A stretch of 64,000 bases of DNA, taken from the NCBI GenBank assembly GCA_015061775.1, contig SUVY01000006.1:1-64000 (forward strand), written 5' to 3'. Below, piece by piece: positions 60,247 to 64,000 of this stretch (position 1 is the stretch's first letter; the number at the start of each line of letters is the position of its first letter). The DNA comes from Lentisphaerota bacterium. GTDB lineage: Bacteria; Verrucomicrobiota; Lentisphaeria; Victivallales; Victivallaceae. The notes below the pieces were generated by a model that saw only the letters and a program-made list of their open reading frames with translations, was not told the DNA's origin and made no database searches. Made by a program: the position numbers and the translations under genes.

Positions 60247-61977
60247 TTAAAGTTGTTTTTTCAAAATTTCTATTTCATCGTTCCACACCTTTCCGCTTGC
60301 GTCGGAGGGCATGCTGAACGAAGAGAGGTTTATTCCTGTGACATCCGGAGAGTCTGGCATCGCGCTGCGTTTGAACTGTGATACAAAGAAGCGTCTGAAA
60401 AACACTTCAAGCGCGGAAAGTATCTGTCCGGGAGCATAATCATCTTTGAATGCCCTGCATGCCATCTGATAAACCTTTGCCGGAGCAGCTCCGTATTTGA
60501 TGAACCAGTAGATAAAGAAGTCGTGCAGGTCATAGCTGCCGATGATCTCTTCGGTGAACTGTTTTCCCGGAACCAGCTCAGGAGAGACGGGAGTATCGCA
60601 GATATCGATAAGTTTCTCTGCGAGTTTTCCGCTCTGCTTTTCGGCGTAGCAGCTGATGACTTTGCGCATGAGGGTCTTGGGAATGGAGGCGTTGACGGCA
60701 TACATCGACATCTGGTCTCCGTTGTAAGTGCACCATCCGAGGGCTATTTCGCTGAGATCACCGGTTCCGATGACGATGCCTCCGCATCCGTTGGCAATAT
60801 CCATGAGTATCTGGGTGCGTTCACGTGCCTGACTGTTTTCATATACTACGTCGGTGTTGGCTGGATCGTGTCCGATATCTTCAAAGTGCTGAGTGACGGC
60901 GGAGGATATCGGAATATATTTGAGTTCAACTCCGAACTCTTCTGCGATAGCGAGCGAGTTGTCTCTTGTGCGGTCGCTGGTTCCGAACCCCGGCATGGAG
61001 ACGGCGACGATACTCTTTTCTGATACTCCCATCATGCGGCAGCATTCGACGCAGGTGATGAGTGCCATCGTGGAGTCAAGACCTCCGGAAACGCCCAGCA
61101 CCATAGTCTTTGAGCGACTGGTGATCATGCGGTTGGCAAGTGCCGCGGCGGAGGTGAGGATGATGGAGTCGGAATACTCTTTTATATCCTCTTCCGGAAT
61201 GAAGGGGTACTTGGAAACCGTACAGTATTCGAGCTCTTTTATCTGCGGAATATTGACGTGCACTCCTGCCATATCCTCATGCCAGAAGCGCAGATCACGA
61301 TTGAAAAAGGTCTCGGCTTCCTCTATATCTATGTCGCTGTAAAGGATTTGCGACTTGCGTTCAAATTGACGGTTTTCTGCCGTCACTTTTCCGTCAAATG
61401 CGACGAGTGCGTGCCCGGCGCATACTCCGGCGGAAGTGGAGTTGGATGCTCCGGCTCCGCAGGCGGCGCAGAAACACTTGAGAGAGCGGCTCAGCGCAGA
61501 GTAGTCGGTGCGGCGCTCTTTTACCGTGTGATAAGTGTCGAATTGAGCGTAGGGGAAAAGCATGAGATGCACTCTGCGGTTACGCCCGGCTGGAGCAAAA
61601 GCTTCGCGTTCCGGAGAGACTGCGAAACGCAAGTCTCCGTTGGTAAACACGGTATCGCGGCTGTCGGCGATATCGAAAGAGCCATTTGATGCGACGATGA
61701 TGTTTCCGTCGGAGTCGGTCAATACGGCGATCGTTTCATATTTGGCAGTTTCCCGGGCGAGCTGTTCAACAGCCTCCGCCTCCTTGCGGGCAAAAAGCGG
61801 AAAGTGCGGAAGCTCTCCGCAGGCGAAACCGCTGACCGCTTCTGAGGGAAAGAGCACGATCGAGGCTTTGTTTTGGGCTGCTTCAGTATAGAGTTTTATC
61901 ATCTCGCCGATATTAAAGGAAATATCTGCTGTGCGGCACTCCGGAACAGCGCAGGCTATACGGTAAAAGTTGTTCAC
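60247..61977 (-). CDS. nadE: NAD+ synthetase with degenerate glutaminase domain
   Basis: 576 aa from a GTG at 61977, with AGGAGG 9 bases upstream at the mutS stop codon; a TTG at 62001 is an unlikely alternative. Usual long-form NadE is about 640-680 aa. The synthetase domain is complete: SGGLDS (297-302), GTSDRTRDNSL, GTGDLSEIALGWCTYNGD. The N-terminal nitrilase-like domain is altered: F43-P44-S45-E46 stands where FPEL is expected, so the catalytic Glu position is Ser. There is no Cys between 53 and 168, where the nucleophile should lie. The stretch with the catalytic Lys is also shortened. Glutamine hydrolysis is probably lost and NH3 used directly. Confidence 0.85.
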   Translation of the reverse strand: MNNFYRIACAVPECRTADISFNIGEMIKLYTEAAQNKASIVLFPSEAVSGFACGELPHFPLFARKEAEAVEQLARETAKYETIAVLTDSDGNIIVASNGSFDIADSRDTVFTNGDLRFAVSPEREAFAPAGRNRRVHLMLFPYAQFDTYHTVKERRTDYSALSRSLKCFCAACGAGASNSTSAGVCAGHALVAFDGKVTAENRQFERKSQILYSDIDIEEAETFFNRDLRFWHEDMAGVHVNIPQIKELEYCTVSKYPFIPEEDIKEYSDSIILTSAAALANRMITSRSKTMVLGVSGGLDSTMALITCVECCRMMGVSEKSIVAVSMPGFGTSDRTRDNSLAIAEEFGVELKYIPISSAVTQHFEDIGHDPANTDVVYENSQARERTQILMDIANGCGGIVIGTGDLSEIALGWCTYNGDQMSMYAVNASIPKTLMRKVISCYAEKQSGKLAEKLIDICDTPVSPELVPGKQFTEEIIGSYDLHDFFIYWFIKYGAAPAKVYQMACRAFKDDYAPGQILSALEVFFRRFFVSQFKRSAMPDSPDVTGINLSSFSMPSDASGKVWNDEIEILKKQL

Positions 61978-61993
61978 TTCAAGTATCCTCCTC

Positions 61994-64000
61994 TTATTCA
62001 AAGTTGAGACTCATGGTGTCATCGTTGATTTTTTTGCGTTTTTTTCGCGGAGGGGTGTACTCTTCGCGCGGAAGTACGGTCATCACTTCTTTAGTGTTGC
62101 TCTTGGTCTGTTCAAGTTTTTCCAGCACGTTGTTGGCGCGGTCGAGCACCTCTTCGGGAACTCCGGCGAGCCTCGCCACGTGGATGCCGTAACTGCGGTC
62201 GCTCGCTCCCGGAAGGATACGGCGCAGGAAGATGATATCTTTACCGTACTCTTTCACCGCCACATTGAAGTTGCCTATTCCCCTGCAGCTGCGGGCGAGC
62301 TGGGTAAGTTCATGATAGTGTGTGGCAAAGAGCGAGCGGCATTGGATATCATTGTGCAGATACTCTGCGACGCTCCAGGCGATGGATAAGCCGTCGTATG
62401 TGCTGGTTCCTCTGCCGATCTCATCGAGGATGACCAGACTTTTGGGAGTGGCATTGCAGAGGATATTGGCGGTTTCCACCATCTCGACCATAAAGGTACT
62501 CTGGTTGCGGGTGAGGTCATCTCCGGCTCCGATACGGGTGAATATGCGGTCAACAAGTCCGATCTCGGCGTATTCCGCCGGAATAAAGCTGCCCATCTGA
62601 GCCATGATGACCAGAAGTGCATTCTGGCGGATATAGGTGCTCTTGCCCGCCATGTTTGGACCGGTAATGAGCATCATGCGCAGATTGTGTTCTCCGTGGT
62701 TGAGACAGGTGTCGTTGGGAACGAATTTACCTGCATCCATGGTCACGTCCAGCACCGGATGGCGTCCGGAGTGGATGACCAGACGGTCGTCGTTGAATAT
62801 GTTGGGTTTGACGTAGTTGTTTATGCGTGCACACTCCGCGAGACCTGCGAGGGCGTCGATATCTCCGAGGGCGTCGGCGGACTTGCGGATAGCTTCGGTG
62901 TAGCCGAGAGAAAACTCTCTCAGTTCGTTGAAGAGTTTTATTTCGAGGGCTTTGGCGCGCTCTTCGGCTCCGAGGATGGTGTCTTCGAGCTCCTTGAGTT
63001 CCGGAGTGATGAACCTCTCGGCATTGACCAGGGTCTGTTTGCGGATATAATCCTCAGGAACCGCACCGAGATTGGCTTTGCTCACTTCGATATAGTAGCC
63101 GAAAACATTGTTGTATTTGACTTTGAGAGTTTTTATTCCGGTGCGTTCGACTTCGCGCTGCTGGATATCCGCGAGCATGCTTTTGCCGTTTCCGGACATA
63201 TTTCTCAGAGTGTCGAGGTCGGCGAAAAATCCTTCGCGGATAACTCCTCCGTCGGTGATGTGCATGGGAGGCTCATCGCTGATGGTCGCGTTTATGCGCT
63301 CGACAAGTCCGCTGAACTCAGGAAGTTCCTTGGCGCATGATACGGTCAACTCTGCGCTGAAACTCTCAAGCAGACTGCGTATTCCGGGAACCGCATCGAG
63401 ACTGACCGCAAGCGCGATATAGTCGCGCGGAGAGGCGTTGCCGACACTTATTCTCGCGGATATGCGTTCGAGGTCGCGGATCATTCCGAGCGTTTCGCGC
63501 AGTTCGGTGAGGGTCAGCGGATCGCGGACGAACTCTTCGACGGCATCGAGGCGTTTGACTATGGGGTCATAGTCGCGCAGCGGGCGCAGCAGCCAGTTTC
63601 TGAGATGGCGCGAACCGATGGCGGTCGAAGTCTTGTCGAGCACCGAGAGCAGAGAGCCGTTTTTGCTGCCGTCGATGCGCGAAGAGATGAGTTCAAGATT
63701 GCGAATGGATATCGGATCGAGCTCAAGATAACGGTCGAAATGGTGACGTTTTATGCTGTTGAGATAGGAGGCGTCACATCTGAGATTTTCCTGAGCGTAG
63801 CGCAGCACAGCTCCTGCGGCGCGGACGGAATCATGATCGTCGCGCATTCCGAAACCGTCGAGAGTAGAAGTTCCGAAGTGCTCTTTGAGATATTTTTCAC
63901 AGTCCTCAAAGACAAAGTCTGCGTCGTCAAGTTCGGTCCACATGATTTTGTGGCCCGGGTCAGGAAGTTTATCGGCGAGGCGCAGAGCTTCAAGTGCCGC
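61994..64000 (-). CDS. mutS: DNA mismatch repair protein MutS (5' part cut by window edge)
   Basis: 668 codons are visible; the frame stays open to the window end, so the N-terminal mismatch-binding domain lies outside. From the edge: connector end, lever and clamp regions, then an ATPase domain with GPNMAGKST (Walker A), ILDEIGRGTSTYDGL (Walker B and D-loop) and FATHYHELTQLARSC. The C-terminal dimer helix-turn-helix is present and the tail is basic (PPRKKRKKI). It starts mismatch repair. Its stop codon overlaps the ribosome site of nadE. Confidence 0.95.
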   Translation of the reverse strand, partial: AALEALRLADKLPDPGHKIMWTELDDADFVFEDCEKYLKEHFGTSTLDGFGMRDDHDSVRAAGAVLRYAQENLRCDASYLNSIKRHHFDRYLELDPISIRNLELISSRIDGSKNGSLLSVLDKTSTAIGSRHLRNWLLRPLRDYDPIVKRLDAVEEFVRDPLTLTELRETLGMIRDLERISARISVGNASPRDYIALAVSLDAVPGIRSLLESFSAELTVSCAKELPEFSGLVERINATISDEPPMHITDGGVIREGFFADLDTLRNMSGNGKSMLADIQQREVERTGIKTLKVKYNNVFGYYIEVSKANLGAVPEDYIRKQTLVNAERFITPELKELEDTILGAEERAKALEIKLFNELREFSLGYTEAIRKSADALGDIDALAGLAECARINNYVKPNIFNDDRLVIHSGRHPVLDVTMDAGKFVPNDTCLNHGEHNLRMMLITGPNMAGKSTYIRQNALLVIMAQMGSFIPAEYAEIGLVDRIFTRIGAGDDLTRNQSTFMVEMVETANILCNATPKSLVILDEIGRGTSTYDGLSIAWSVAEYLHNDIQCRSLFATHYHELTQLARSCRGIGNFNVAVKEYGKDIIFLRRILPGASDRSYGIHVARLAGVPEEVLDRANNVLEKLEQTKSNTKEVMTVLPREEYTPPRKKRKKINDDTMSLNFE

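Noticed and set aside
1-64000. tRNA, rRNA, riboswitch or insertion sequence genes
   Set aside because: No cloverleaf, rRNA-like stretch or transposase was recognised in any gap; very short or divergent RNAs cannot be excluded without a covariance search.

Overview
The window looks like chromosomal DNA of a Gram-negative, gut-type bacterium of the PVC group, most probably Lentisphaerota (Victivallales-like). This is an inference. It rests on a pilus-like cluster resembling Akkermansia Amuc_1098-1102, an FtsA/FtsZ pair with a divergent FtsZ, outer-membrane machinery (LptF/G-type permease, ExbB/ExbD/TonB-like genes, many lipoproteins), glycan-degrading enzymes (GH36-, GH38- and sialidase-like), and sigma70-type promoters (TTGACA/TTGAAA-N17-TATATT). 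No rRNA, tRNA, CRISPR array, insertion sequence or prophage was seen. About 50 genes are called, one of them (mutS) cut by the right edge.

Layout. 0.2-2.7 kb: a GH36-like glycosidase. 3.3-5.4 kb: a lipoprotein, then guaA. 5.7-11.5 kb (minus strand): a tightly packed run in transcript order exbB, exbD, tonB-like, YycJ-type metallo-hydrolase, zinc-ribbon Ser/Thr kinase, ROK kinase, PurN-like formyltransferase. 11.6-17.2 kb (plus): ROK kinase, ftsA, ftsZ, lptF/G, tatD. 17.5-25.4 kb (minus): mraY, sialidase-like, DUF1015, tsaD, GH38 mannosidase, DUF4434. 25.9-29.0 kb (minus): nifS, DUF493, then a membrane coiled-coil protein followed by two microproteins of 42 and 51 aa. 29.2-37.2 kb (plus): guaB, dapB, an ATP-cone-like protein, HPr, pyridoxal kinase, polysaccharide deacetylase, two lipoproteins, tpiA, secG. 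37.2-48.0 kb (plus): the pilus-like operon (Amuc_1102-like, PilM-PilN-like, Amuc_1100-like, Amuc_1099-like, two tandem secretins). 48.3-49.3 kb: aldo/keto reductase. 49.3-64 kb (minus): mutS, nadE, a small membrane protein, dxr, membrane glycosyltransferase, two PilT-type ATPases, signal peptidase I, CCA-adding enzyme, glycosyltransferase-TPR fusion, cation efflux protein.

Three themes stand out. (1) A family of long intergenic palindromes: six copies of one type with 23-27 bp stems (near 2.7, 3.2, 17.3, 25.5, 31.8 and 53.9 kb), and two copies of a second, composite type (5.4-5.7 and 31.5-31.7 kb). They sit mostly just past stop codons in a consistent orientation. (2) Two glutamine-dependent amidotransferases, GuaA and NadE, keep intact ATP-pyrophosphatase domains but appear to have lost the residues that hydrolyse glutamine, which suggests direct use of ammonia. 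The guanylate partner enzyme, IMP dehydrogenase, is of the Tritrichomonas foetus type, with catalytic residues at the same numbers. (3) The pilus-like cluster has two adjacent secretins, and the retraction-type ATPases lie about 6.5 kb away on the other strand.
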